Origin: Sipunculus nudus
Lineage: Eukaryota > Annelida > Sipuncula > Golfingiida > Sipunculidae
Direction of reading: 5' to 3'
Assembly (NCBI GenBank): GCA_026874595.1
Contig: CM049314.1
Span: 4,624,229 to 4,688,228 of the forward strand
Length of the DNA: 64,000 nucleotides
Of the stretch, positions 37,840-50,045 are shown in pieces. The notes under the pieces were generated by a model. That model saw nothing but the letters and a program-made list of their open reading frames with translations. It was not told the DNA's origin and did no database searches. Positions within the stretch are counted from its first letter, which is position 1; every line of letters starts with the position of its first letter. The position numbers were made by a program, and so were the translations under genes.

Positions 37840-40114
37840 TGGACCGGCATGGCGCAAGAAATCAAGAAGCTTAAGAAAAATATTGGGAATAAAACTTCGA
37901 TGCAGGAACTGATGAGGTAGATGGACTAAATACACAAATACACACAATGCAGAGCCATGTGAGAGAGTTGTTAACAGTGATGTCCCACATGCAGGACTAC
38001 AGTCGGGAATATGCCCAGACTGAGGCCAAATGGCCATCATCACCTCCAGAAAGTGTGGCAAATCCGCTGTCCCTGTCACCTCGCGATGCATCTACACTCT
38101 TCCTGTCTTCTCATGTGCCATAGGTGGCGCTACGATCCACAGTTCATGTCAGAGGCGCACCGGCTGAAAAGCAAGTGTTCAGTGGCTCTTCCCTGGCTGC
38201 AGTCGATCAGACCATAACAAGGGGGATTCCTTGCCCGAAGATAAGGCTACAAGGCAGCCAGGCTTCTCTCAGGTTCACTGAAATCGCCGCAAGCAAAATT
38301 CACAATTCAAAATTCACAACTGCAACAAGCACAAGAGGCCCAACCAGCTTTTTCTTCAAGGGCCCCTAAGTCGCTTTGTTTGTGTCACATCTTCAAGCTG
38401 ATACAGATTCGATATTTGTTAAGAAAAATTTTATAAAAGAATTCTTTGAAATATAATTCGAGTGCGAGAAAAATAAAAAAAAAGATTTGGTGAATAAGCG
38501 TCGTTGAAACTACATAGTTTCTCTCAGAATCTAGATGCCCTGTTTGATGGCAAAAATTCGCCTAAATATATGGTGGTACGTCGGTGGTTCTCGTATACCC
38601 GAAAAGAAAAACTGTCAGAAGACAACCCAAATTAAATTTGTCTCATTCAGCTGCCAGGGTATTAATGCCTCTCTGAATTAAGTACAAGAACTTTGTACTT
38701 AATCTCAAATTATTTGTTTACAAGAACATTGGTTACAAAAACATAAACGAAATATCTACTAAATTTTGTCATGTAAATTATTCCCAGGAGAAAGAGGTGA
38801 TCCAGGATGAATGTCTCTCATTAATTGAGATTTGACAACCTAACTGGAGAACACAACAAATATGCCAAACTTTATATAACCAAGCTCTTCTCTATGTTGT
38901 GTTCGTGTTGCATGGTGCATGGGTATTTATCTCAGGCTTTAATGCAAATTGTAATAACACAAATAGTTAAGAGTAGAAGATGCTCTTTGAATGACAAGGG
39001 AAACTGTAGGACCATGCTATTGTCAGCAGTCATTTCAAACTACTTGAAATGTTACAGTATTCTAAATGGTTGATAAAGAGTTCAGCTTTAAGGAAGCACC
39101 TGGTGCTGGACTCCGTATTTACACCCTTAATGTTTGAACTATTATACTTGTATGTGTTTAACATGTGTGTGTGCCCTTGATGCTACAGCAGCGTTTGACA
39201 AATTTTCATATACCACTCTGTTTAACAAGCTCCTAGAACGAAACAGTCCCTTTTTTATTATCAAATTGCTATGTTGTTGGTATATTAATCAAGATTTGTT
39301 TGTCAGGTGGAACTTTACAGATTTTGAAATGTTCAAGGTCACAAACAAAGTCATGCACGTTATACTTACACCTTTGTTGTTATATATTTATTTTGCTTGC
39401 TTAAGCGTTGATCTTAAAAATAAGGAGATTAGATGTTGTATAAATAATGTAAAATATACTCACCTAAAGTACACGGATAATGTCGTCCTGTTTTTACCTC
39501 CCTTCGAAGGGGCTACAAGCTTTTACAGATGTCTGTTATTAATATGACAGATTGCATAATATTGCCTTTAACAAAACGTAATACAGCATGTTCTTATGTT
39601 TAATAACAAACACTTTAAAACAAGTGTGTATTTATTTCAAATGTACTGTGGAACAATGTATTGCTCTAGCCTGTGGTGTCTCTATAAGCACACTAGCCTA
39701 GCTATGACAAACGGTATGACTAGCATACAATAATGCTTTAGGATTTTAATGTTTCTGTTTAAATGATGTAGTGAATCCGTAATGTTTGTAACCAAGAGAG
39801 CCTTCGAAGCCATGTTAGGAAAAGCACGACATTCGTTGATAACACGCACAAATAATGTTACTAATTTGTATGTCAGTAACATGTGTAATTTTAAATATTG
39901 GGTAAACCATATCTTTATAAACTGTATTTGTCATCTATATTCACTTTACTAAATTTTACTGTTAGTCAGATAATAGTGGACACATTATATTCACTGTCAT
40001 CTACATGCATGTTTCTTGATTATTGCACTCTGATTTTCTGTACTATTAGCATAATGATCATCAGTGTATAGACCAATGTATGTGTCTGTAATGAAAACAT
40101 TCATTCATTCATTC
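37840..40114 (+). mobile_element. Decayed CR1-like LINE
   Basis: On the plus strand, in shifting frames: an endonuclease start IKFVSFSCQGINASLN..ICLQEHWLQK (about 38628-38745), a reverse-transcriptase stretch KLF..HGYLSQALMQIVITQIVKSRRCSLNDKGNCR (about 38880-39010), then VCALDATAAFDKFSYTTLFNKLLERN..FIIKLLCCWYINQ..VRWN (39168-39320) and LKYTDNVVLF (39460-39495). The last is the catalytic YADD-type box, here YTDN. The C-terminal tail is recognisable near 39780-39890. It ends with ATTCATTCATTC at about 40100-40112, like the short repeats that finish CR1-clade elements. Stops and frameshifts make it inactive. Confidence 0.8.
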
Positions 40115-40494
40115 TCATAGCTTTTGTAGAAATACACGTTTACCATCTAGCTGACGTGTCAATTCATACAAAATGATTGAACGTTCAGAGTATATTCTTG
40201 TCACAGCGAAGTTACAAAATACTGTCCGATTAAGATTATATGTTTGACAACATATAGACAAAGCTAAGCATGGGTCATGAACGCTGATATATCATAAGGA
40301 TTGGCCGAAGAATATCTACATCTGCATTATCAGGTACCTTATATATATATATATGCGTTGTAATCATAGATCTACTACTACTGAGCTGGTGTATACATCA
40401 ATAGGAAACATGGGAAAATACATTCGATAAAAGATAAAACAAACTGCGTGAGTTATTCCTTTTTCTACTTTATTAGACACTTATTCTTCATCTT

Positions 40495-40831
40495 TTGAAT
40501 AACAAGGGGAATGAAATATTGTCTGGGATTGAAATGTTTGTATCAAAACTGGGGGGTCAAAGTTCAGCACAATTGCAATTTGTCAAAACTGATTTAGATA
40601 ACCAATCGCGTCTGTTCAGCGTTTTGTTTTTTACACGTACCTACATTATTATCGCCTACACAAATGGGAAATTGGTCTTGACAAATGACTTTAATTTATA
40701 ACGTGAACATTGCGTGACCAATAAAAAGCCGGACTATGATACGGTCTTGTTTGTAACTAAGCCAAAGGACTGTGGTAATTACTGGATCAAGTTCAGGGGC
40801 ACACACGACCTGTCAACGCCCGAACTGTGAC
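40495..40831 (+). pseudogene. Conserved protein-like block of unknown family
   Basis: An open frame starting MNNKGNEILSGIEMFVSKLG and ending at a TAA after ..NGKLVLTNDFNL (40495-40701). The same frame continues past the stop as KKPDYDTVLFVTKPKDCGNYWIKFRGTHDLSTPEL and a TGA. The paralogous block at 52.6-52.9 kb keeps KPDYDTVFFVTKPK, a stop, then YWVKFRG.PDLS.PDL. Reading-frame-like conservation in both suggests a former coding exon copied with the hydroxylase locus. I do not recognise the family; both copies are interrupted. Confidence 0.4.
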
Positions 40832-41119
40832 AGGCTTGATACTGCCAAGAACCATGTCCATGCGATTAAGATTAAGTATTAATGTTTCAGGTTATTAATA
40901 TCCACGCCTGTTATCGACATGGAGAATACATTTATAAAATGGATGAAATTATATTTGAAAGTTCAACCTTAATGTTAATAATGTAAGGTCTTATAAAGTG
41001 CCACGTAATGTTTCGCTATTTGTTTTCAAATAATGGCATATAAACAAAACATTAAAAGAAAATGTTACAAAATTATTTTCCTTTGGAAATTTATGCCATA
41101 CATATTCAAAATAGGGTCA

Positions 41120-41123
41120 TATA

Positions 41124-41175
<52 letters not shown>
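41120..41175. repeat. (TA)n microsatellite
   Basis: About 25 units; a shorter (TA)n sits at the equivalent place in unit B (53141-53178). Confidence 0.95.
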
Positions 41176-41180
<5 letters not shown>

Positions 41181-41589
41181 GAAAACTGACTGGTCGGGCT
41201 GTATTTAGACAATATGTATGGTTAAAAAACGAGAAAAAAACAGGTTCACATCTTCACTGACTTATTTCTTTCGATCAGACCTTGGTTATCCAGATTTAGA
41301 CCTCGCCTGTGTACCGACCGCTTATCTCCCGGATTATTTACATCGCAGCAGTATGTAGGACAGAGCTGATAGTCTGACATAATGTTGTGAAAACAAACAC
41401 AGTTACAGGCTACTACACAAGTACGAGTTCCCAAGGTAAGGATGGTCTGTGGCACTTCACCATAGCTGATGTTATCTAAACATATCTCCCCCCAAGCAAC
41501 TGAATAATTTTTAAACAGGTGTATATATCATCGCTCATGCATCCACTGACATATCCAATACATGTCTAACAGACTTTAACAGACTTTAC

Positions 41590-41822
41590 AGCTGAGTGGT
41601 AAAATAATCGGCCTTCTTCGCTGGCGACCCGGGTTCGATTCCCGGCGGGGGTATGAGTGGGTTATAGCTGCCCGTCCACTGCTGGTGGATTTCTCCGTGT
41701 GCACCGGTTTCCTCCACCTTTACAGACTACCGTGCAAAAACATCCGAGCCATGCAGAGTACCTCGTATTAGATATTATAACTAGTTGTATTATATATGTA
41801 AAATAAATAAAGTTTATAGACT
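41590..41822 (+). mobile_element. tRNA-derived SINE, family 2, copy 2
   Basis: A-box CAGCTGAGTGGTAAAATAA, B-box GGGTTCGATTCCC, body with TGGATTTCTCCGTGTG, tail AAATAAATAAAGTTTATA. Flanked by AGACTT-type direct repeats. The equivalent point in unit B (about 53577) has no SINE, which shows the empty site and dates the insertion after duplication. Confidence 0.9.
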
Positions 41823-42233
41823 TAAGGCTACAAGGTGACGAACATGCGGCAAAGGAACCTGAACCTATACAATCAAAACATTGTTTCCTTTTCGTAATCC
41901 CCTGAATGTAAATAACATTCAACGCGCTCTTTTTTTATCCTTGTTCAACGGTGTGCCAGCCATTCATATGTAAAACCTAAATGTAATCATTTTCCTTTTA
42001 TATACGCGGTGATTTGCTGAATGGCATGACGAAATATATCCTTTAAATTTAAAATCAAACACACTGCTTCTCTGTTCATGTTAAACATTATTTCCATAGT
42101 ATCCAGAGATTATAGAGTTAATATATATTGATATTATGTAGATGAAAATATAAAGATTTATGTTGATTTGACCTTTTTTATGGTGTTCACTAGATAATGA
42201 AGTATTCCTTTTTTACGAGCCAGAAGAAGCACT

Positions 42234-42312
42234 ATGGCGACGCCAATAGCTACAACGTTGGAACAAGTCCGTGAATTCTTTGGCTACAATGATTTTAAAA
42301 TGAATGTTGTGA
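42234..42312 (+). CDS. Gene A exon 1
   Basis: Encodes MATPIATTLEQVREFFGYND and FKMNVV; donor A|GTAAGT; phase 1. Confidence 0.9.
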
Positions 42313-42395
42313 GTAAGTGCACAGACTTACTTTTCTCTATTACAAGTAGGCACCCGTAAATCATATGAAGTTAACAAAGAAAATAGGGGTATTTT

Positions 42396-42444
<49 letters not shown>

Positions 42445-43148
42445 CACAACTGCTTTAAATACCAACTTATTATATTGGGTTTTATTTTAAACATGGAACG
42501 GTCGGTTTGTTAATACGCATACGCACGAATAAAAGCTTATGATCTTATATACCTATCTCATTAGAGCTGGAATACTCTTGAACTTGAATAGTTTTTATCT
42601 GGCAGTGAGTATGCTGAGTGCAGTGGGGCCTTACTGGATTCTCAATGTGTTCCTCCTTTACTCGGATCTGACGGGAAAACCACGTTTCATGATGAGGTAT
42701 AAAGTACAAGACGCAAATACAGAACCCGTTAGTATTATCGTGATATTTATTCACATGCACATAAATTGAAGCAATATGGTTTTCATTTGTCATTTTATAT
42801 ATATTTACACAGAATTAATGTGTGAGATAAGCTACTCAACAAATAGTTGTGGTTAATATTAGGAAATGTTTTTGACTTGAGTTTGAATTTAAACTGCATA
42901 CCAAAAGGAAAAAGCAAATATATCATAACATTAAAAACAAATGAAGGATATCCCGCTAAAATATATGCTTCCTGCGAACTGGTTTCGTATGGTTGACTTG
43001 CCTTTTTACATTGACAGGTGGAGCCAGGTCGAGTATGGACTACGCTCAAAGTTTCCGTGTTCAACCAAATATTTCTAGGAATACCATCAACAATGTTATT
43101 TTGTTGGTGGATGCAAAAGGTTTGTTAAATTACATTGCCCATGGCTCT

Positions 43149-43196
<48 letters not shown>

Positions 43197-43312
43197 GAGA
43201 GAGATAGAAAGGAGAGAGATGGAAATGGTATACACAGAAAGACTGTTCTGTGTATTACATTTCCATCCATATACAATGAACCAGCATGGCTATCCATTCA
43301 TCTCTCCCTCCC

Positions 43313-43400
<88 letters not shown>

Positions 43401-44196
43401 GTATTTGATGTAATTAGCGAAACGGGCCCTATCAAAATTGTTTTAAAAAATCTTTGTTTTAACCCAAAAAGCCTATAGGCTTAAACAACTTGGAGGTTTG
43501 GTAAAAGCCGAAGATACCCGAAAAAAATCTCTGTTCTTTCGGTCAAACGAAGTCCAAAGAGAAATTCATACCAAAGTATTTGAGGAACAATGCAGTCTGA
43601 CATCAGATTTTGCTTATAAGTTAAAACGGCATCCATGTGTCAAAACAATAATTATATAGCAATGTAATTCTTTCCCTTTAAGCCGGAAAAACTTTTATAT
43701 TTTTGACGAAACACTCGGCAATAGTCGGCGAACTGGCGTGACCAATGCGGGGCAATTTTCATAAAACTTAATGCAACAGGTCAGAACGTGGATAAGTCCG
43801 TGTGAAAAATTGAAATTCCAATCCAAGTAACAGATGGTTAAGATATATTTATGACGGTGTTTATAAAAAAAATACGGTATCGACGATTCCATCGTAGTAA
43901 TGTGGTGCTATTCTAGACAATGATAAGACCTTTTTTGAGGGTACTGGGGGAACTTTCAGGTTGTAATATAGGGAACATTTCCCTACTCTAGACAATATCA
44001 GACAACTGTCTTGGGAAACCCTTACTAAATTCACGCCATCAAATTAATCACGCAAAGTGGGAAAATAATCGTGACCGTAAGTACTGCTTCAGCTTTCAGG
44101 AGAGTAGGACTCGTAATCCTACCTTTTTTGCAAAGAATGCCCTGAAAAAATCCACGGGGCCCTCATTACGGTGGGAGCGCTTATTACATCGGTTAG

Positions 44197-44260
<64 letters not shown>

Positions 44261-46521
44261 TATAGCCGCATTGGTCCATACGGCTAATGTAAGTAAAGAC
44301 TAAGTTTGACGCCTTTTAGTCTATCTTGAAAATGTTGCATGAATTTTAATTACATACAGGTAAGTGTAAAGTGGAAATATCACTTAAGAAAATGTTTCGA
44401 GTAGTTTTTTCCACAATATATATGAAGGTCTCATGTAATTTTAAGACGATGAAACTAGTTTTTCAAGTCTAAATATTGTATCACTTAATGCAAACAACAT
44501 CCTAGCCAAACTATTTTCCCTGTATGTAAAATCTGTTTTCTACCCTTTGTTTCTGATACTAATGAATGACACTTCGTTATGGTCTGGAGAGCCTTGATAT
44601 TTTTGCTTTATCACACGGCAGTATTTTGATCACTCAGGTTGGCTGCTCAGGAGCTACAAAAGATCTACCCAGTCTTCTTGTGTTCCTGAGGGACTTCGCT
44701 ACGTATGCTATCGTACAGGAGATCGGCTTCTACTACTCCCACAGGCAAGTCCTGTACCCACATACCTTCTGCTTTGCAGCTGCATATTTAACTCCCAGTG
44801 TCTGCATATAAAGCATATAGGTTCTTACATATCCACACTGCGTATTTAGTCATGCGGAGTTTGCTCGAATGACATGATGACATAATTATGTCTATCATAT
44901 TACTGTGTGTGGTAAGGTAGAGTAAATGCGGTAATAATCACGGTCATAGTGGAAAATTTGTGGGTAAAAAAACCAAAAGAAATGATTCTCCGAAAGATAA
45001 TATCAAGCTAAAAATTACAGAATAACTGAGCATAGTGATTTATTTCGAAGGTTACTGCATTACGGAGTCCTGTACAGGTACATTCATAAGCAGCACCATG
45101 AGTGGACAGCGCCCATCGGGATCACGGCAACGTACGCCCACCCCATTGAGTTCCTACTGTCCAACATTGTTCCAGTGGGCCTTGGTCCTGTACTGATGAA
45201 GAGTCACATGATCACAATTTGGGTGTGGTACGCTGTGGCCATCAGTGTTACCATCATCACCCACTCCGGCTACCACCTGCCATTTCTTGTGTCACCAGAA
45301 TTCCACGATTACCATCACCTTAAGTAAGTTTTAACGATAGGACTATGTCCTGTCGGATGCATCGTTCATTTGATATATGACGCAGTTTATCATACCATGC
45401 GAATGTTATGATATTATCAAGCTATTTGAGTTACAGTGCAAAGCGAATTCATGATTTGATTTGTGATTTCATATATTCCCCTATGGTCTCCAGGCAGAAA
45501 CTGACAAGTCTTATGCCTTAACCAAATCTCTCAGTAGGGAATGGGCAAATGCTCCATTTTTAAGTCGATATTTCTAAATAAAGAATTATATATTTAATAT
45601 TTCAGCTATTTTTGGGAGATAAGACGCCTTTCCACAGCATTTATTATATTTTTACTTCTGCCATGCAGAGCTATTCTAGAATGTAGTTTTCAGGTGTGCT
45701 CCCCCCCCCCCCCCCTCTCTCTCTCTCTACTGGTTATGATATGATGACACATTCCTTTATCAACCAGCTCTATTGCGTCAAACTCTTTACAAGTATTCTT
45801 CTCTCTTCAGACAATTTTCTTTTGCTAAAACATATCTAAAATATATTACTTGTGTTTATTGTTTTACGGTGAGACGGCTGCAAGCATACATTACCGTGAC
45901 CGCCACTCAAACCTATATTAGAGGAATTATGCTTATCGATTATCTTTGAAGTTCTCCTGTTTTAATTCACCTTATCCCAAGCGAAGCAGGGTTATACTCT
46001 TGTTCATGGTATTAATTATTTGTGATGGCTAGACCAGAAGATACACTTTTGCGGTTTTGGTTAAACATCTTGGTATTAGTTCAGTTTTGGTTCGAGCAAA
46101 CACTTACTTCAGAACCTGTATGTATTTTTTATACCCTTATCATTTGGCAGCACGGTGTAACCATATATACCGAAGCCATAATACACCCACTTATGGAAGT
46201 TTTTTTATATGTGAATTTTGACGTCACATGCCACCCTCTGTATCGGGGAAAACTCTCAATATTAACATTTACCGGACCGTTAATAAATGAAACGGAATCA
46301 TATCAATATTTTATTTTCACAGAAATCAACGCATTTTCTTTTGTAGGTTCAACCAGAACTTTGGCTCTCTGGGCTTGGTGGATTGGTTACATGGGACCGA
46401 CTCCGAGTTCAAACAATCTGTGCAGTACCATAGACACCGTGTTTGGTTCAGTCTGAAACCGATAAATAGCATGTTTCCTCTCAAGCGCAGAAACACAGAT
46501 AAAATAAAGAAATCCACGTAA
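42234..46521 (+). CDS. FAXDC2-like fatty acid hydroxylase/sterol desaturase, gene A (complete)
   Basis: Six exons: 42234-42312, 42606-42727, 43018-43119, 44638-44744, 45051-45323, 46347-46521; 858 nt, 285 aa. Integral membrane di-iron hydroxylase of the fatty-acid-hydroxylase superfamily, closest by memory to FAXDC2/C4-methylsterol-oxidase-type proteins, expected in the ER. The three histidine clusters are present: HRLLH (136-140), HKQHH (149-153) and HDYHH (222-226), with an extra HSGYH at 208-212. Hydrophobic segments lie around residues 30-46, 75-100, 108-130 and 172-206. The family signature ..HHEWTAPIG..YAHPIE and GLVDWLHGTDSEFK is clear. Start: the ATG after an in-frame break, conserved with gene B (MAT..ATT.EQ.REFFGY). 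All splice phases agree. Substrate unknown. Confidence 0.92.
42402..42440. repeat. (TC)n microsatellite in intron 1
   Basis: About 19 TC units. Confidence 0.95.
42606..42727 (+). CDS. Gene A exon 2
   Basis: First membrane segment, SAVGPYWILNVFLLYSDLTG. Acceptor CTGGCAG, donor CCC|GTTAGT. Confidence 0.9.
43018..43119 (+). CDS. Gene A exon 3
   Basis: Encodes VEPGRVWTTLKVSVFNQIFL then GIPSTMLFCWWMQK; acceptor TTGACAG, donor AAG|GTTTGT. Confidence 0.9.
43140..43398. repeat. Hairpin element copy 2 with (CT)n and (TA)n
   Basis: (CT)n at 43151-43187, imperfect hairpin at 43219-43266 (21-bp arms with two mismatches, 6-nt loop), link GAACCAGCATGG (the reverse complement of the link at 12.24 kb), then (CT)n and (TA)n at about 43312-43398. 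Inverse orientation relative to 12.2 kb. Confidence 0.7.
44201..44258. repeat. (TA)n microsatellite in intron 3
   Basis: About 29 TA units. Confidence 0.95.
44638..44744 (+). CDS. Gene A exon 4, GC donor
   Basis: Encodes VGCSGATKDLPSLLVFLRDF then ATYAIVQEIGFYYSH plus AG of Arg. The intron begins GCAAGT, a non-canonical GC donor; gene B has the same. Confidence 0.9.
45051..45323 (+). CDS. Gene A exon 5 (catalytic core)
   Basis: Carries the second and third histidine clusters. Donor AA|GTAAGT. Confidence 0.92.
45699..45727. repeat. Poly(C)/(TC)n tract in intron 5
   Basis: C homopolymer followed by TC units. Confidence 0.9.
46347..46521 (+). CDS. Gene A exon 6 (last)
   Basis: Encodes FNQNFGSLGLVDWLHGTDSE and onward to KIKKST, TAA at 46519-46521. 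Confidence 0.92.
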
Positions 46522-47619
46522 TATGTCTTCGAATATACCACTGAGTTGTGCTAGACAATGATCCCGGTGACTTTCACTTTGCTTTTCTATCAGTGGACGT
46601 ATTATATAACATTTACGATCAGTCAAATTCTTCGATGGATATTTTACACTATATTTCATCCCTATTCCTCAGAGAATTAGTGAATGAATTGATAAAATGA
46701 CCTTGATGGGTGTGCAGTTGAAGCAATTTTATTCTGTATTAATCAGAGCAAGATTTCAATTAAAGTAATTTGTTAATCATTGCTGTAGACTTATTTCGCA
46801 TATCGTATCGTTAGTAAATAAAATAATATAGAGAAAGAAAAGAAACTATTTTATGATAAGGAGAGAAGGTATGTTTGTCAGGTGCAAGTTTAGACGGATG
46901 AAAATATATTTTCAGTTACAAATATTAACATATCAAATCAACAGTAATAGAGTAAAATTTCTCCTTTTTTGACATTTTTTTCACATTCCTTATATTTATC
47001 AGAGGCGTTTATCAAAGTATCGTTACTTGTCTGCAAATATTTCCCTTTTACACTCTTCCTTCATGTAATATGGGTTGAAAATGTAACAGCCACTATATAA
47101 GAAATAGACAATTGTTATTAGTGTGGAAATAAAAAAAAACAATGATAATACGATACAATTATATTTAATCAAAATGCAACCTCATTAAAATAAGAGAAGT
47201 GTGTAAAGATTGTCTTATTAATCAGGCCTTGTAATTAACTTTTTAACAGGCGGTGATAATGCCATTATGGGGAGGGGAACTAATTATAACCTGCAGATTT
47301 TTTTGGTGAGGACTCTTGATGATATTTCCTCCATATATTCTTAGCAAAATGACTAACTTACATTACCTTTGAAAAAAGACCCATGAGTCATGAGGATTAG
47401 CCGAATCCGATATTTATACAACTGATGGATGTATTAATTATTGATGATATGATCTGGTAAAATGAGATTGTTAAGGAACCTTGAACAATGGGTAGAATGA
47501 CTTCTAGGGTGCTCAAAATTAAGTTTTCATTTGCCCATAGTCATTAGAAACATGTAACGGCAAGTATATTTTACTTGTAACTCAACAGATGCTAAGTTAA
47601 ACGTTTATACGTAAAACTG

Positions 47620-49800
47620 CTATGACTTGTGTCAATCTAACTGACATGGTAACAAATCATGTTGTTTCACACAGCTCACAGAATATAGGTGACATGCAGT
47701 TTATTTTGGATGTCATAGGAGACATAACAATATCCTCCCTCTATATTAAGAAAGAGCCATCATTTCTTGAGCAAACAATTAAGATCTGTGACCTGTTTGA
47801 CTTCCTAGGTGATAAAAATTAGGTTTTCTGCTCACAGTGACCTAATTTCAGGATTCAAAGGAGTCCAGCCAAGGACCTGACTGGATGTAATATCTAGGTT
47901 CAACAGTAAAGTTTGGTGCCATGTCTGACTGTCTCGGTGCTCATAAGCATATCTGTGGCCAGTTGCTTGAGAATATAGGCGACAATGACCTACTTCCAGG
48001 TTTCAAAGGAGATTTGTTCGGAGCCTCCATGAATGTTGTGTTAAAAGATTCTATGCCTAACAGTTACAATTTGTGCCCTGTCTGACTGTCTGAGTGTTCA
48101 AATCATATTTCTGGTCAGAATATAGGTCATCATGACTTAATTTAAGGTTTCCAAGAAAATTTGTCAATGACTTCCCTGGATATTACATTGGGATATTCTA
48201 TGGCTAACAGATTCAGTTTGTGCACATCTCCCTTTCACGGTGCTCAAATCATGTTTTTCATGTAGCTCGCAGAATAAAGGTTATGGTGACCTTATTTCAT
48301 GTTTCCAAGGATATTTATACAGGACCTCCCTAATTGATACATAAGATGATTCTAGGATACATGGATACAATTTGTGCCCCACCTGACTCCCTGGGTGCTC
48401 AAACATTTGTTTTCTGCCAGTGGCTCGCAGAATATAGGTCACCATAACCTAATTTCAGGGTTCCGCGGAGATTTGCCTGGGGATTTCCTGGATGTACAAT
48501 TTCTAAGTCCAACGGTTACGGTTTGTGCCCTGTTAACTTCCAGACTGCTTCATTTGAAGGTCTCAAAAGTAGAGAGAGAAAAAAAGCGCAAAAAGTAGAA
48601 TAAATACAGGTGGGGCAACCAGTCTTAAGGAATTGATGGACACACTATTTGATTAATATATATGGAAATAATCATGCAATCAGTGCACTAGTTATCAAAA
48701 CACTGGAACTTTTGTGTCACATTCTAGTTATTCTGCGGGTTTCTTTTGAGCCCTATAGCTAGAAAGATATAGGTCACAGTGACCTAATTTGAGGTTCCCG
48801 AGGGGATTATTTATGGACCTATATGGGTGTTAAGAAAGAAGATTCATGTTACAGTGTGTGCACCGTCTGACTGGCTGCTCAAAATCAAATGTTTTTACCG
48901 TAGTTTGCAAAATATAGGACACCATGACCTATTTCGACGTTTCAATAGAGATTTGCCTACTTGTACAGAGAGAAGTGTTTTAGTTCTTAAGATTACGGTT
49001 TGTGCCCTATTAACGTCCAGACTGCTTCGTTTGAAGGTCTCAATAATAGCGAAAAAAAATGCGTAACAATTTGTATAAATACAGGAGGGACCACCAGTCT
49101 ACAAGAATTGATAAAACACTGTTTGATCAACATGTATAGAAAAAAAATCATGGCAATCAATTCATAAGTTATTCAGATTTTGGAGCTTTTGTATCAAATG
49201 TTTTATTATTGTTGGGAGTACTTACGAGCGGTAAGCTTCGAGGATATATGTCACAGTGACCTAATTTGAGGTTTCGAAGGGTTTCCTTCTTTGGCCCTCT
49301 ATCGGTGTTAAGGATGAAGCTTCAAGTTCCAATTTTTATGCACCGTCTGACTCACTGACTGTTTCAAATCTTTTTCCCCCGTAGTTTGGAAAATGTAGGT
49401 CATCATGACCTATTTTGAGGGCTTCAAAGGATATTTCCCTAGGACTTCACGATATGTACAGACAGAAGTTTCTAGGTCTAACGGTTGCGGTTTGTGCTCT
49501 ATTAATGTCCAGACTGCTTCTATAGAAAGTCTGAAAATAAAAGAGAAAATGCGTAAAAATTAGAATAGCGGGGCCACAGGTCTTCAGGATTTGATTAAAT
49601 ACTGTTCGATCAATATGTATGGAAAGACTCATAGCAATCAATTCATATTATTCAGATATCGGAGCTTTTGTATCAATTCTTTTATCATTGTAATGGGAGG
49701 GGGGGGGGTTCTTACGAGCCCCATAGCTCGATGGATATAGGTCACAGTGACCTAATGTCAGGTTTCGAAGGAGAAATTTTGGACCTACGAAAAAAAAAGT
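47620..49800 (+). repeat. Tandem array with embedded nuclear-receptor-type palindromes
   Basis: Array of related units. In the left half they repeat about every 180-200 bp (CTCGCAGAATATAGGT..ATGACCTAATTTCAGG..GGTTACAATTTGTGCCCTG). In the right half there are about 450-bp composite units with ACCAGTCT..AATTGAT, matching the cores at 10.3-11.2 kb. Each unit includes a version of AGGTCAnnnTGACCT. It is perfect at 48771-48785, 49397-49411 and 49739-49753, and diverged at about 48124, 48436, 48916 and 49249. No coding capacity; the short open frames are unsupported. Confidence 0.75.
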
Positions 49801-49973
49801 ATCCAGCCTTGCCAGTTCATATGAAATCTCTCAACACGCATTCCGTATTCTGTACATGTTTAAGGAATCTTACACATTACCACTGAAATAAAGAAGCCCT
49901 TGAAACTTGCTAAATTCTTGTTTTTGGGCCATCTCCCGTAGGGATTGGGTTTTGGGAGAGCGTAACACATTCC

Positions 49974-50045
49974 TGCAGTGCCAACGACGTACTGGTACGT
50001 CCTTTATAATGATTAATCCAGTGCCTACAACGTACGGGTACGTCC
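49974..50045. repeat. Paired palindromes in a short direct repeat
   Basis: GACGTAC-TG-GTACGTC at 49986-50001 and ACGTAC-GG-GTACGT at 50030-50043. Both lie in copies of AGTGCC(A/T)A..ACGTAC..GTACGTCC. Possibly the subterminal part of a DNA transposon; function unknown. Confidence 0.5.

Larger units (their letters stand above)
40490..47380 (+). repeat. Segmental duplication unit A (pair of 52.56 kb onward)
   Basis: From AACAAGGGGAATGAA at about 40499 the sequence aligns in order with 52.58 kb onward. It includes a conserved block at 40.5-40.83 kb, another at 41.2-41.5 kb, and all exons of the hydroxylase. Its 3' third is also duplicated at 31.07-32.52 kb. Copies differ by SINE, Helitron-like and Penelope insertions. 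Confidence 0.85.

Noticed and set aside
43219-43413. Low-complexity Ser-Leu/Tyr-Ile frames
   Set aside because: Translations of (CT)n and (TA)n microsatellites.
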